From assembly GCF_000719285.1 (NCBI RefSeq), contig NZ_JOFS01000036.1, positions 24,865 through 88,864 on the forward strand: DNA of 64,000 nucleotides, given 5' to 3'. Origin of the DNA: Streptomyces bicolor (lineage in GTDB: Bacteria; Actinomycetota; Actinomycetes; Streptomycetales; Streptomycetaceae). This document shows, piece by piece, positions 17,464-25,944 of the stretch. The notes beneath the pieces are model-generated. The model was not told the origin of the DNA. It did no database searches and was given only the letters and a program-made list of their open reading frames with translations. The number at the start of each line of letters is the position of its first letter. Position 1 is the stretch's first letter. The position numbers and the translations under genes are program-made.

Positions 17464-18843
17464 ATGACCCACCCCTCCCGCAGACACTTCCTCGGCATGG
17501 CGGCGACCGTCCCGCTCGCCGCGACCGGTGCCCTGGCCCTCGACGCGGGAACCGCCCACGCCGCCGACTCGGCGTACGCGATGGTCTACTTCACCGAGTC
17601 CAACACCATGCTGGAGGCGAACTACAACCTCCATCTCGCCGTCAGTACCGACGGCCTGCGGTGGACGCCGCTCAACCAGAACAACCCCGTCGCCACCCCC
17701 ACCCTCGGCGCCGGCGGCCTGCGCGATCCGTTCCTGCTGCGCAAGCAGGACGGCACGTTCGTCGTCCTCGCCACCGACCTCAGCGGCACGGACTGGACCC
17801 GCAACAGCGTCTACATCCACGTCTGGGACTCCACCGACCTGCGCACCTTCACCGGCTACCGTCTGCTGAAGCTGCACGACATGACCAACACCCACAGCTG
17901 GGCCCCCGAGGCCTACTGGGACGCCGCACGCGGCCAGTACGGCATCCTCTACTCGTCGGTGAACAGCAGCGGCCACAACGTCATCATGGTCAGCTACACG
18001 ACCGACTTCCGTACGACGACCAGCCCCCAGGTCTTCTTCGACCCCGGGTACGACGTCATCGACGGCAACCTCACCATCGGCGTGAACGGCGTCAACTACC
18101 TGTACTTCAAGAGGAACGGCACCCTGGTCGGCGCCCGCTCGACGACCCTGAACCCCGGCAGCTTCACCCCGTTCAGCACCGCGGTCGCGCACGGCGGCAC
18201 CGAGGCCCCGACGGTGGTGAAGTCCCTGACCGGCAACACCTGGTACCTGTGGGGTGACACCTACACGCCGAACGGCGTCTTCTACGCCTGGCAGAGCAGC
18301 GACCTCGCCTCAGGCACCTGGACGGCCGTGGACCAGAAGCTCTACACCCAGCCGCTCAACTCCAAGCACTGCGGCATCCACCCGATCACGTCGACCGAGT
18401 ACAGCAACCTCATCGCCAGATGGGGCGCCCCCGCCTGGAACCGGCTCAAGTCGTACAACTACCCGGCCCGTTACGTCCGGCACAGCGGATTCGTGGGCCG
18501 GATGGACGAGTACCCCTTCGACCCGTTCCCCGACTCGCAGTGGAAGCTCGTGCCGGGCCTCGCCGACTCCGCCGGAGTATCGCTGCAGTCGGTCAACTAC
18601 CCGACCCGTTACCTGCGGCACTACAACTACGCCCTGCGCCTGGACGAGAACGACGGCACGTCGACGTTCGCCGGGGACGCGACCTTCTACCGGACGGCCG
18701 GGCTCGCCGACGCCTCCTGGACGTCGTTCCGCTCGTACAACAACCCCACGCGCTACATCAGGCACGCGAACTACGCCCTGCGCATCGACCCGGTCTCCAC
18801 GACCGCCGAGCGCCAGGACGCCACCTTCCACGTCGGCTACTGA
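17464..18843 (+). CDS. Tat-exported GH43 arabinan/arabinoxylan hydrolase with CBM42
   Basis: 459 residues. The twin-arginine signal SRRHFLG is followed by a hydrophobic region and cleavage after AHA. Residues about 38-310 form a five-bladed GH43 beta-propeller, with GLRDPFLLRKQDGTFVVLATD carrying a conserved Asp, SWAPEAYWD the likely acid Glu, and IDGNLTIGVNG a further conserved Asp. Residues 320-459 are an AbfB-type CBM42 made of three repeats (LKSYNYPARYVRH, LQSVNYPTRYLRH, FRSYNNPTRYIRH) that bind arabinofuranose side chains. Predicted alpha-L-arabinofuranosidase or arabinanase acting on plant polysaccharide outside the cell. GGAG precedes ATG 17464. It is preceded by its own promoter and palindrome and followed by a bidirectional terminator. 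Confidence 0.9.
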   Translation: MTHPSRRHFLGMAATVPLAATGALALDAGTAHAADSAYAMVYFTESNTMLEANYNLHLAVSTDGLRWTPLNQNNPVATPTLGAGGLRDPFLLRKQDGTFVVLATDLSGTDWTRNSVYIHVWDSTDLRTFTGYRLLKLHDMTNTHSWAPEAYWDAARGQYGILYSSVNSSGHNVIMVSYTTDFRTTTSPQVFFDPGYDVIDGNLTIGVNGVNYLYFKRNGTLVGARSTTLNPGSFTPFSTAVAHGGTEAPTVVKSLTGNTWYLWGDTYTPNGVFYAWQSSDLASGTWTAVDQKLYTQPLNSKHCGIHPITSTEYSNLIARWGAPAWNRLKSYNYPARYVRHSGFVGRMDEYPFDPFPDSQWKLVPGLADSAGVSLQSVNYPTRYLRHYNYALRLDENDGTSTFAGDATFYRTAGLADASWTSFRSYNNPTRYIRHANYALRIDPVSTTAERQDATFHVGY

Positions 18844-18853
18844 GCAGGCCGAC

Positions 18854-18884
18854 GGCGGGGTTGCGGCGATACCGCAGCCCCGCC
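18854..18884. terminator. Bidirectional terminator between convergent genes
   Basis: GGCGGGGTTGCGG and CCGCAGCCCCGCC pair along 13 positions with one G-U type mismatch around a CGATA loop. It lies between the convergent GH43 and osmoprotectant-binding genes; the outer bases GGCCGAC and GTCGGTC could extend the stem. Confidence 0.8.
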
Positions 18885-18898
18885 GGACAGGCCGTCGG

Positions 18899-19852
18899 TC
18901 AGCCCAGGCCGGCCGACTTCAGCCAGGCCTTGGCCACGTCGAGCGGGTCCTTGCTCTCCAACTGGACCTGGGCGTCCAGGTCGAGGAGCGTCTTGGTGTC
19001 CAGCTTGGCCGAGACCGCGTTGAGCGCGTCGACGCCCTCCTGGGAGAGGCCGCTCTTGTAGACCAGCGGGGTCACGTTGGCGAAGCCGAAGAGGTTCTTC
19101 GGGTCCTGCAGGACGACGAAGCCCTCCTTGGTGATGGTCGGGTCCGTGGTGAAGATGTCCGCCGCCTGCACGGTGTTCTTCGCCAGCGCCGCCTGGGTCA
19201 GCGGGCCGCCCGCGTCCAGCGCCTTGAAGGACTTGAACTCCAGGCCGTACTCGGACTCCAGGCCCTTCAGGCCCTGCTGCCGGGTCTGGAACTCGGGCGA
19301 GCCGCCGATCACCAGCTCCGGAGCGATGTCCTTGAGGTCCTCGAGGCTGGACTCGGCCGTCAGCTTGTACTTCTTCGCCGTCTCCGCGTTGACGCTGACC
19401 GAGTCCTTGTCCTCGGCCGGCGAGGACTCCAGCAGCGTCAGCTTGGCGTCCAGCTTGCTCTTCACCGCGGCGTTCACGGCGTCGGCCGACTTCTGCTCCG
19501 CCTTCGGGTCGAGGTAGGCGAGCAGCGAGCCGTTGTACTCCGGCAGGACGGTGATGGAGCCGTTCTTGAGCAGGCCGTAGGTGGTCTCCCGGCTGCCGAT
19601 GTTGGGCTTGTAGGTGACCTTGATGCCCTTGGCCTTGAGAGCCTCGCCGTAGATGTCGGCGAGCAGGATGCTCTCGGCGAAGTTGTTGGAGCCGACGACG
19701 ACGGTGTCGCCGCTCGCGCCGTCCTCGGCGAGCGGGTCGGACTTGTCGGAGGAGGAACATCCCGCCAGCAGCGCCACGGCGGCGGCGAGCGCGACGGCGG
19801 CCGCGCCGGGACGGTTCCTGAGGGACCTGCTGCGTGAGGCGGTGAAAGTCAC
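18899..19852 (-). CDS. Osmoprotectant (glycine betaine/choline) ABC binding lipoprotein, OpuCC/OsmF-like
   Basis: 317 residues from GTG 19852 (an in-frame GTG at 19894 would lengthen the signal). Lipobox LLAGC is followed by an OpuAC-type binding domain: VVVGSNNFAESILLADIYGEAL, NIGSRETTYGLLKNGSITVLPEYNGS and ADIFTTDPTITKEGFVVLQD are characteristic of quaternary-amine binding proteins. It captures glycine betaine, choline or similar solutes outside the membrane. Its permeases and ATPase are not adjacent but lie at 24593-27086, beyond conservon 2. It is divergent from that conservon's cvnA. Confidence 0.9.
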   Translation of the reverse strand: MTFTASRSRSLRNRPGAAAVALAAAVALLAGCSSSDKSDPLAEDGASGDTVVVGSNNFAESILLADIYGEALKAKGIKVTYKPNIGSRETTYGLLKNGSITVLPEYNGSLLAYLDPKAEQKSADAVNAAVKSKLDAKLTLLESSPAEDKDSVSVNAETAKKYKLTAESSLEDLKDIAPELVIGGSPEFQTRQQGLKGLESEYGLEFKSFKALDAGGPLTQAALAKNTVQAADIFTTDPTITKEGFVVLQDPKNLFGFANVTPLVYKSGLSQEGVDALNAVSAKLDTKTLLDLDAQVQLESKDPLDVAKAWLKSAGLG

Positions 19853-20157
19853 GATTCCCGTTCCGGATTCAGTGGGTTGGGAGAGCTCTTCCACTGATCC
19901 AATCCAGCCGGTTCTCGGTCAGTCAAGAGCGGTCAGGTCACCGATTGGCCTCAAAAAACGGAAGGTAACGGGCAGTTGCGCTTCGATGTGAAGACGGGAC
20001 GCTTGGGGTGCAGGGGGCCGTAATGGATTCTTGACGTACAGTTCCGATCACGGTGATCAAGGGGCGGTACTGTCCCACGGACAGAGCCGATCCATACTCG
20101 AACAACTGCGGTCACGTGAGACTTCGCGCACCGTGTGACGCCCACGAAGGAGGCAGG
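19853..20157. other. Divergent control region of the osmoprotectant lipoprotein and conservon 2
   Basis: 305 bp without a gene. It contains TTGACG at 20031-20036 on the plus strand (with only a poor -10, TGATCA) and the perfect palindrome GATCAC-G-GTGATC at 20046-20058, a possible regulator site for cvnA. GGAGG at about 20149 precedes the GTG start of cvnA. Confidence 0.5.
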
Positions 20158-23046
20158 GTGGCCACTGACGAAGTGGGCGTGCCTCGTCCGCGTCGGCCAC
20201 GCGGCTCCGCCGTCCGCTGGCCCTTCCGGCGCAAGCTCAACCTTCTCGTCGGTGTGCCGCTGACCGTGGTCGCGGCCCTCCTCGCCTACCTCATCGCCGA
20301 CCAGACCGCGCAGTCGCGCGACGCGGCGGACGCCGCCCGGCTGGTCCGGGAGAGCGCCGAGGTCGCCACGCTGGTCGACCGGCTGGCCGCCGAGCACCAG
20401 CAGGCCGTCCTGCTCTCCGTGCGGCACGAGGCCACCGAGGGCGGCGCGCCCTCGTCCACCGCCTATCGCATCGCCCAGTCCGGGGTGAACGCCCAGGTCG
20501 ACCGGGTGCGCGAGGCGTTCGGGGACCGGCTGCCGGAGACCGAGGCGCAGGCGCTGCGGGGCGTCGAGGGCCTGAGCAGCCTGCGGGACACCGTCGAGCG
20601 GCAGTATCTGCCCGCCGAGAACATCGACCCCGCCTACACCCACGCCACGCAGGCGCTGATCGACGGCCTGGCGCTGGACCGCAACCCCGATCTCGCGACC
20701 ACCTTCACCGGCAACCTGCTCGACTCGCTGCTGCGCGCGGGCGCCGCGCACAGCGCCTTCGAGACCGGCGTGTTCTCCGCGTCGACCGGTGACTCCAACG
20801 CGCTCCTCGAGTTCATCGGCGCGATCGGCTCCTACGACGAGTACACCCACCAGGCCGACCGGTTCGCCCGGTTCGCCACCGAGGCGCAGGCCGCCCAGCT
20901 CTCCGGGATCAAGTACACCGCCGCCCAGACCGTCATCAGCCGGCAGTTCGCCGAGCTGCAGATCGACCCCGGCTCGGTGCAGGGCGGCTCGCCCGCCGAG
21001 ATCCGCGAGTCGCTCGAGGAGGCGCTCGACTCCTACTCCGCCTACCGGGACCAGGCCAGGACCCGGCTGGCGATCACCACGTCGCTCATCGGCCAGATCG
21101 CCGACCGGGCGGACGACGCCTCCGAGGAGGCCGCGTGGAACGCGGTCCTGCTGCTCGGGCTGGCGCTGCTCGGCCTCGCCGTGTGGCTGGTCCTCGCGAT
21201 GCTGGTCCGCCGCTCCGTGGTCCGGCCGGTGCAGGCCCTCACGGGTGCCGCCCGGCAGGTCGCCGACGTCGCCGAGCGCGAGCTGGCCCGGGTGGCCGAC
21301 GACGACGCCGAGGACGACGGTCCGCCCCGGCTCAGCGCGATCCCGGTCACGGCACGCGACGAGATCGGCGAACTCGCCGAGGTGTTCAACCAGGTGCAGC
21401 AGACGGCGGTCGCGCTGCTGGAGCGGCAGGTCCTCAGCCGGCGCAACGTCGCCGAGATGTTCGGCAACGTGGGCCGCAGGGTCAGCAACCTGACGACCCG
21501 CCAGCTGGCTCTGATCGACGCGGTGGAGCGCGGCGAGACCGACCCCGCGCTTCTGGAACGCCTCTACTCCATCGACCACATCGCGGTACGCCTGCGCCGC
21601 AACGCCGACAGTCTGATGCTGCTCGCCGGCATCCACGAGGCGGACCTGGACGCCGGTCCCACCGCGCTCACCAATGTCGTACGCGCCTCACTCGGCCAGA
21701 TCGAGGGCTACCAGCGGGTGGAGCTGCGCGCGCGGACCGAGGCCATGGTGGAGCCGGAGGTCATCGGCGACCTCACGCTGATGGTGGCCGAACTCCTGGA
21801 GAACGCCGTGTCGTTCTCGCCGGAGGGCCGCCCGGTCGAGGTGTCCGTGGCGAACGGCGAGCACGGCGGCGCGGTGATCGTCGTAGCCGACCACGGCCTC
21901 GGCATGAGCCCCGAGCGCCTCGACGAGGAGAACGCCCGCCTGATCCGCCGCGAGCGACTCGACCTGGTGCCGACGAAGGTCCTGGGCCTGTTCGTGGTCG
22001 GCACGCTGGCCCGCCGCTGGGAGATCACGGTCACCCTGTCCCGTACACCGGGCGGCGGTGTGACGGCCGAGGTGACCGTACCGCCGTCGCTGCTGGTGAC
22101 GGGGAGCACTACGGGGGCCACGGCCTTGGCCGCGCTGGCGGCGGTGGCCGGCGGAGCGGGCTCGGGCTCGGGCTCGGGCTCCCAGACGATCCTCCCCGAC
22201 GCAACGGACCCCGACGTCTCCGACGACTCCGCCGGGACGCTGTCGGCCTCCGCCACCGGGCCCCGGCCCTCGGTCTCCGCGCAGGCGGATGCCGCGCACC
22301 GGGACGCCGTACGGCCGGACGCCGATGCGGACGGCGATGGGCTGCGGCCGCTGCCCCGCCGGGTCTCGCGGCGGGGAGCCACCTCGGCCGGTACGGCGCG
22401 CTCGACCGCGCCTGCGGACAGGAGCACGGCGCCGCCCTCCGGGGCCGTGCCGGACGACGCGCCGTCCATTCCCGAGGCCCGCGCCGAGCAGTTCCCCGCG
22501 GCCGGCCGGCCGCAGGCCGAGGACAGCGGCGCGGCGCCCGCCGACCACGCCCGGGCCGACCAGCCCGACCCCTCGCCACGAGCCAGAGCCGACCAGCACA
22601 CCTCGGCTCACGTGGCCGTGGCGGACGAGCACCCCTCCCCCGCCACGGACCGGACAGATCAACCACCCACCCCCGTCGGAGCCCGGAGCCCGCGCACGCC
22701 CGCCCCTTCAGCGCCCGCCCCTGACGCGGCATCAACGGGCCGTTCGGCATCCGGTGAAGACCCCGCCGCCGGTCGCCCCCTGCGTCGCCGCGTCCGGGGC
22801 GCGACCCTGCGTACGCCGGGCGGCTCCTCCGCCCAGCAGGCCGTGCCGCGACAGGGCGTGCGGGCCGTGGACGCGGAAGCCGTGCGGGCGGCGATCGAGG
22901 AGTTCGAGGCTGCCGTGGAACGCGCGCACCGTGACAGCCGGCACGGCGGCGATCGAGCGGGCACCGGAGCACCCTCCGCCCCGGCCGCACCCCCAACCCC
23001 CCATACGCAGGACCAGAACGACCCCCCGGAAGGAGCGGAGCAGTGA
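20158..23046 (+). CDS. cvnA: Conservon sensor kinase CvnA (second copy)
   Basis: 962 residues from GTG 20158, chosen for the GGAGG just upstream. TM1 about 25-46, extracytoplasmic NIT domain with EHQQAVLLSVRHEATEGG, TM2 about 327-348, HAMP, a helical region with LYSIDHIAVRLRRNADSLM, and a HATPase domain with N-box ELLENAVSFSP (near 545) and G-box VADHGLGM. The last 300 residues are a disordered Pro/Ala/Asp-rich tail with a conserved-looking C-terminal helix (AEAVRAAIEEFEAAVERAH). It acts as a membrane receptor coupled to CvnBCD. Its GTGA overlap with cvnB shows translational coupling. Confidence 0.93.
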   Translation: MATDEVGVPRPRRPRGSAVRWPFRRKLNLLVGVPLTVVAALLAYLIADQTAQSRDAADAARLVRESAEVATLVDRLAAEHQQAVLLSVRHEATEGGAPSSTAYRIAQSGVNAQVDRVREAFGDRLPETEAQALRGVEGLSSLRDTVERQYLPAENIDPAYTHATQALIDGLALDRNPDLATTFTGNLLDSLLRAGAAHSAFETGVFSASTGDSNALLEFIGAIGSYDEYTHQADRFARFATEAQAAQLSGIKYTAAQTVISRQFAELQIDPGSVQGGSPAEIRESLEEALDSYSAYRDQARTRLAITTSLIGQIADRADDASEEAAWNAVLLLGLALLGLAVWLVLAMLVRRSVVRPVQALTGAARQVADVAERELARVADDDAEDDGPPRLSAIPVTARDEIGELAEVFNQVQQTAVALLERQVLSRRNVAEMFGNVGRRVSNLTTRQLALIDAVERGETDPALLERLYSIDHIAVRLRRNADSLMLLAGIHEADLDAGPTALTNVVRASLGQIEGYQRVELRARTEAMVEPEVIGDLTLMVAELLENAVSFSPEGRPVEVSVANGEHGGAVIVVADHGLGMSPERLDEENARLIRRERLDLVPTKVLGLFVVGTLARRWEITVTLSRTPGGGVTAEVTVPPSLLVTGSTTGATALAALAAVAGGAGSGSGSGSQTILPDATDPDVSDDSAGTLSASATGPRPSVSAQADAAHRDAVRPDADADGDGLRPLPRRVSRRGATSAGTARSTAPADRSTAPPSGAVPDDAPSIPEARAEQFPAAGRPQAEDSGAAPADHARADQPDPSPRARADQHTSAHVAVADEHPSPATDRTDQPPTPVGARSPRTPAPSAPAPDAASTGRSASGEDPAAGRPLRRRVRGATLRTPGGSSAQQAVPRQGVRAVDAEAVRAAIEEFEAAVERAHRDSRHGGDRAGTGAPSAPAAPPTPHTQDQNDPPEGAEQ

Positions 23047-23519
23047 GCACGTCGACAGGTGGCACCCCGGCGGGAGGCACCACGCCGGCCGAACTGCAGG
23101 CCGCCGCAGCCGACTTCACATGGCTGCTGAATCGCTTCGCGACCGAGACGGCCGGCGTCGTGGACGCCATCGCCGTCTCGTCCGACGGACTCCTCATCGC
23201 CGTGTCCGAACTGCGGGAGCAGGCCGACTCCGAGCGGCTCGCCGCGATCGTCTCCGGCATCACCAGCCTGGCCGCCGGCGCGTCCGGCAACTACGGCCTC
23301 GGCGGTCTCAACAAGGTCATCATCGACCTGGAGGGCGGCCACGTCCTGGTCTCCGCGATCGGCAGCGGCGCCGTGCTCGGCGTCGTCACCGACAAGGAGG
23401 CCAAGCTGGGCAACATCGCCTACGAGATGACCGTGTTCGCCAACCGCGCCGGCGCCGCCCTCAGCCCGCAGCTCGTGCTGGAGCTGAAGAACAACGTCGG
23501 CGCCGCGTCGGGCCGCTGA
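23043..23519 (+). CDS. cvnB: Conservon Roadblock/LC7 protein CvnB (second copy)
   Basis: 158 residues. The Roadblock/LC7 fold is visible in FTWLLNRFATETAGVVDAIAVSSDGLLI, SLAAGASGNYG and LVSAIGSGAVLGVV. GTG 23043 overlaps the cvnA stop (GTGA) and has AAGGAG upstream. It is the predicted regulator of the GTPase CvnD at the membrane. Confidence 0.93.
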   Translation: MSTSTGGTPAGGTTPAELQAAAADFTWLLNRFATETAGVVDAIAVSSDGLLIAVSELREQADSERLAAIVSGITSLAAGASGNYGLGGLNKVIIDLEGGHVLVSAIGSGAVLGVVTDKEAKLGNIAYEMTVFANRAGAALSPQLVLELKNNVGAASGR

Positions 23520-23553
23520 CCGGGCCGACCCGGTCGAGAAGGACGGACAACCC

Positions 23554-23979
23554 ATGGCGGACGGCACCCCACCGCCGGACCCGAGCGGCCCGGACGCGGT
23601 CGGCCCCGCCTCCGCCGTACGGCCGTTCCTGGTCACCGCGGGCCGGGTGGCGGCCGGCGGTGACGGCCCGTCGATGCCCGTCGAGACCCAGGTGGTGGCC
23701 ACCGCCGAGGGGCTCGACGCGCTCGACCGGCTCGCCTTCGAACGGCACGACATCGTCGCCGTGTGCCGGCTGCCGCAGTCCATCGCGGAGATCGCGGCCC
23801 GGCTGCGGCTGCACCTGAACGTGGTGCGCGTCCTCGCCGAGGATCTGCGCGCCGCGGGGCATTTGACGGTGCACGTGCCCGACTCCGGCGTCGTCCACGA
23901 CGCTTCCGTCCTGCGCAGGGTCATCGAGGGCCTGCGCGCCGTCCCCGACTCACGAGGGGTACTCAGTGACACCGACTGA
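23554..23979 (+). CDS. cvnC: Conservon DUF742 protein CvnC (second copy)
   Basis: 141 residues, DUF742. RPFLVTAGRVAAG replaces the usual LYTLTGGR opening; the winged-helix-like half contains SIAEIAARLRLHLNVVRVLAEDLRAAG. AAGGACGG precedes ATG 23554. It overlaps cvnD by 14 nt. Confidence 0.92.
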   Translation: MADGTPPPDPSGPDAVGPASAVRPFLVTAGRVAAGGDGPSMPVETQVVATAEGLDALDRLAFERHDIVAVCRLPQSIAEIAARLRLHLNVVRVLAEDLRAAGHLTVHVPDSGVVHDASVLRRVIEGLRAVPDSRGVLSDTD

Positions 23980-24565
23980 ACCGGCCACCGTCCCAGCCGC
24001 GCGGTCGGCCGCCGTACGACCGCCGCTGCCGGTGAAGATGGTGATATCGGGCGGCTTCGGCGTGGGCAAGACCACCACGGTCGGCTCGATATCCGAGATC
24101 GAGCCGCTGACCACCGAGGCCGCCATCACGGAGGTCGCGGCGGGTGTGGACGACCTCACCCACACCCCGCGCAAGACCACGACCACCGTGGCCATGGACT
24201 TCGGCTGCCTCACCATCGACCCCACGCTGAAGCTGTATCTGTTCGGCACGCCCGGTCAGGAGCGGTTCGGCTTCATGTGGGACGACATCGTCGAGGGCGC
24301 GGTCGGCGGGCTCGTCATCGTCGACACCCGCCGCCTGGACGACTGCTACGCCGCCGTCGACTACTTCGAGCACAAGGGCATCCCCTTCGCGGTCGCCGTC
24401 AACGCCTTCGACGGCAGGGTCGAGCACACCCTGGAGGAGGTCCGCTGGGCCCTCGACGTCACCGACGGCGTCCCGGTCCTGGTCTTCGACGCCCGCGAGC
24501 GGGGCTCGGTACGGGACGCCCTGCTCGTCGTACTGGAACTGGCCCTGGCCCGCACGGAGGGCTGA
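23966..24565 (+). CDS. cvnD: Conservon small GTPase CvnD (second copy)
   Basis: 199 residues from GTG 23966. P-loop GGFGVGKTTTVG, switch II LFGTPGQERFGFMWDD and VAVNAFDG base-recognition region. It is the end of the second conservon. The next gene is convergent, 27 bp away, so no CvnE/F genes are attached here either. Confidence 0.93.
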   Translation: MTPTEPATVPAARSAAVRPPLPVKMVISGGFGVGKTTTVGSISEIEPLTTEAAITEVAAGVDDLTHTPRKTTTTVAMDFGCLTIDPTLKLYLFGTPGQERFGFMWDDIVEGAVGGLVIVDTRRLDDCYAAVDYFEHKGIPFAVAVNAFDGRVEHTLEEVRWALDVTDGVPVLVFDARERGSVRDALLVVLELALARTEG

Positions 24566-24592
24566 CGCGCCCAGGGCCCAGGGTTCGTCCCG

Positions 24593-25261
24593 CTAGCCGC
24601 GCCTGCGCACCCCCGGCGACACCGTGATCCGTCCCACCGCCCAGAACACCGCGAGCGTGGTCAGAGCCATGGCGGCCACCAGCGTGGCGCCGCCCACGAC
24701 CTTCTCGTAGTCGCGCTGGTAGAGGCCGTCGATGATGTAACGGCCGAGGCCGCCGAAGCTGACGTACGCGGCGATGGTGGCCGTCGAGACGATCTGGATG
24801 GCCGCCGAGCGCAGTCCGCTGAAGATCAGCGGGAGGGCCATGGGCAGTTCGACCCGGAACAGGACCCCGGCCTCGCCCATGCCCATGCCGCGGGCCGCGT
24901 CCACCGGTGCGGGGTCGACGGAGCGCATCGCCTCGTACGTGGTGACGAGGATGGGCGGGACGGCGAGCACCACCAGCGGGATCATCACGGGCGCCATGCC
25001 CAGGCCGAGCAGGATGAACATCAGCACCATCAGGCCGAAGCTGGGCAGCGCCCGGGCGGAGGTGGCGATGAGGGCGAGCGTGTTGCCGCCGCGCCCGGTG
25101 TGACCCGTGAGCAGGCCGACCGGCAGTCCTACGGCGGCGGCGATGGCGAGCGCCATCAGCGTGTACTGGACATGCTCGGCGACCCGCGTCGGGATGCCGT
25201 CGTAGCCCTGCCAGTGGGCGCTGTCGTTGAAGAAGGCGCTGATGAAGTTGAGTACGTTCAC
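24593..25261 (-). CDS. Osmoprotectant ABC permease (OpuCB/CD-like), distal
   Basis: 222 residues, GTG start overlapping the upstream gene's stop (GTGA). About five to six TM helices with the binding-protein-dependent permease motif EAMRSVDPAPVDAARGMGMG contacting the ATPase. It forms the membrane channel with the permease encoded immediately upstream, for uptake of glycine betaine or choline. Last gene of the three-gene unit ATPase-permease-permease. Confidence 0.92.
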   Translation of the reverse strand: MNVLNFISAFFNDSAHWQGYDGIPTRVAEHVQYTLMALAIAAAVGLPVGLLTGHTGRGGNTLALIATSARALPSFGLMVLMFILLGLGMAPVMIPLVVLAVPPILVTTYEAMRSVDPAPVDAARGMGMGEAGVLFRVELPMALPLIFSGLRSAAIQIVSTATIAAYVSFGGLGRYIIDGLYQRDYEKVVGGATLVAAMALTTLAVFWAVGRITVSPGVRRRG

Positions 25262-25944
25262 CGGGCGGCCTCCTTGGCGACGAGCGTCCGTGAGCCCTTG
25301 CGGGTGCCGCGGGGCATCCAGGGCGTCAGCAGGACACGCAGAACGATCAGCAGGGCGTCAACGAGGATGGCGAGGACGGCCGTGCCCAGCACCGAGAGCC
25401 ACACCAGGCGGGGCTGGTCGTACTTCAGGCCGGCGTCGAGCATGTTGCCGAGGGCGCCCTCGTTGCCGATCAGCATGCCGACGCTGACGAGGGAGATGCT
25501 CGACACGGACGCCACCCGCAGTCCGGCGAGGATCGCGGGCGCGGCGATGGGCAACTGCACCTGGAGATACCGTCGTACGGGCCCGAGGCCCATGGCGGTG
25601 GCCGCGGCCAGGGTCTCCTGCGGCACCGACCGCACACCGTCCACGATGGCGGGGACCAGTACGACCAGGCTGTAGACGGCCAACGGGATCATCACCGTGA
25701 GCTCACTCAGGCCGGTGTAGTCGATGAGGATGACGAAGAACGCGAGTGACGGAATGGCGTAGAGCACGGTCGTCACCCACATCACCGGCGGGTACAGCCA
25801 CCGGAAGCGGACGCACAGCTGTGCCACGGGCAGTGCCACGAGCAGCCCGGCGAGCACCGGGAGCAGTGCTTCGCGCAGGTGCAGTCCCACCAGGCCGAAG
25901 TAGCTGTGCTCCAGGTAGCTGGGCATGTCGAAGAGCTCGTTCAT
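25258..25944 (-). CDS. Osmoprotectant ABC permease (OpuCB/CD-like), proximal
   Basis: 228 residues from ATG 25944, which overlaps the ATPase stop (ATGA). Six predicted TM helices and the EAA-type loop VPQETLAAATAMGLGPVRRY. It pairs with the downstream permease and the CBS-domain ATPase. The short N-terminus (NELFDMPSYLEHSYFGL) and length fit OpuC-type permeases. Confidence 0.92.
   Translation of the reverse strand: MNELFDMPSYLEHSYFGLVGLHLREALLPVLAGLLVALPVAQLCVRFRWLYPPVMWVTTVLYAIPSLAFFVILIDYTGLSELTVMIPLAVYSLVVLVPAIVDGVRSVPQETLAAATAMGLGPVRRYLQVQLPIAAPAILAGLRVASVSSISLVSVGMLIGNEGALGNMLDAGLKYDQPRLVWLSVLGTAVLAILVDALLIVLRVLLTPWMPRGTRKGSRTLVAKEAAR

Noticed and set aside
20053..20157. Longer N-terminus for the second CvnA starting at 20053
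   Set aside because: It lacks a ribosome-binding site and resembles no CvnA start; GTG 20158 has GGAGG and leads directly into the membrane segment.
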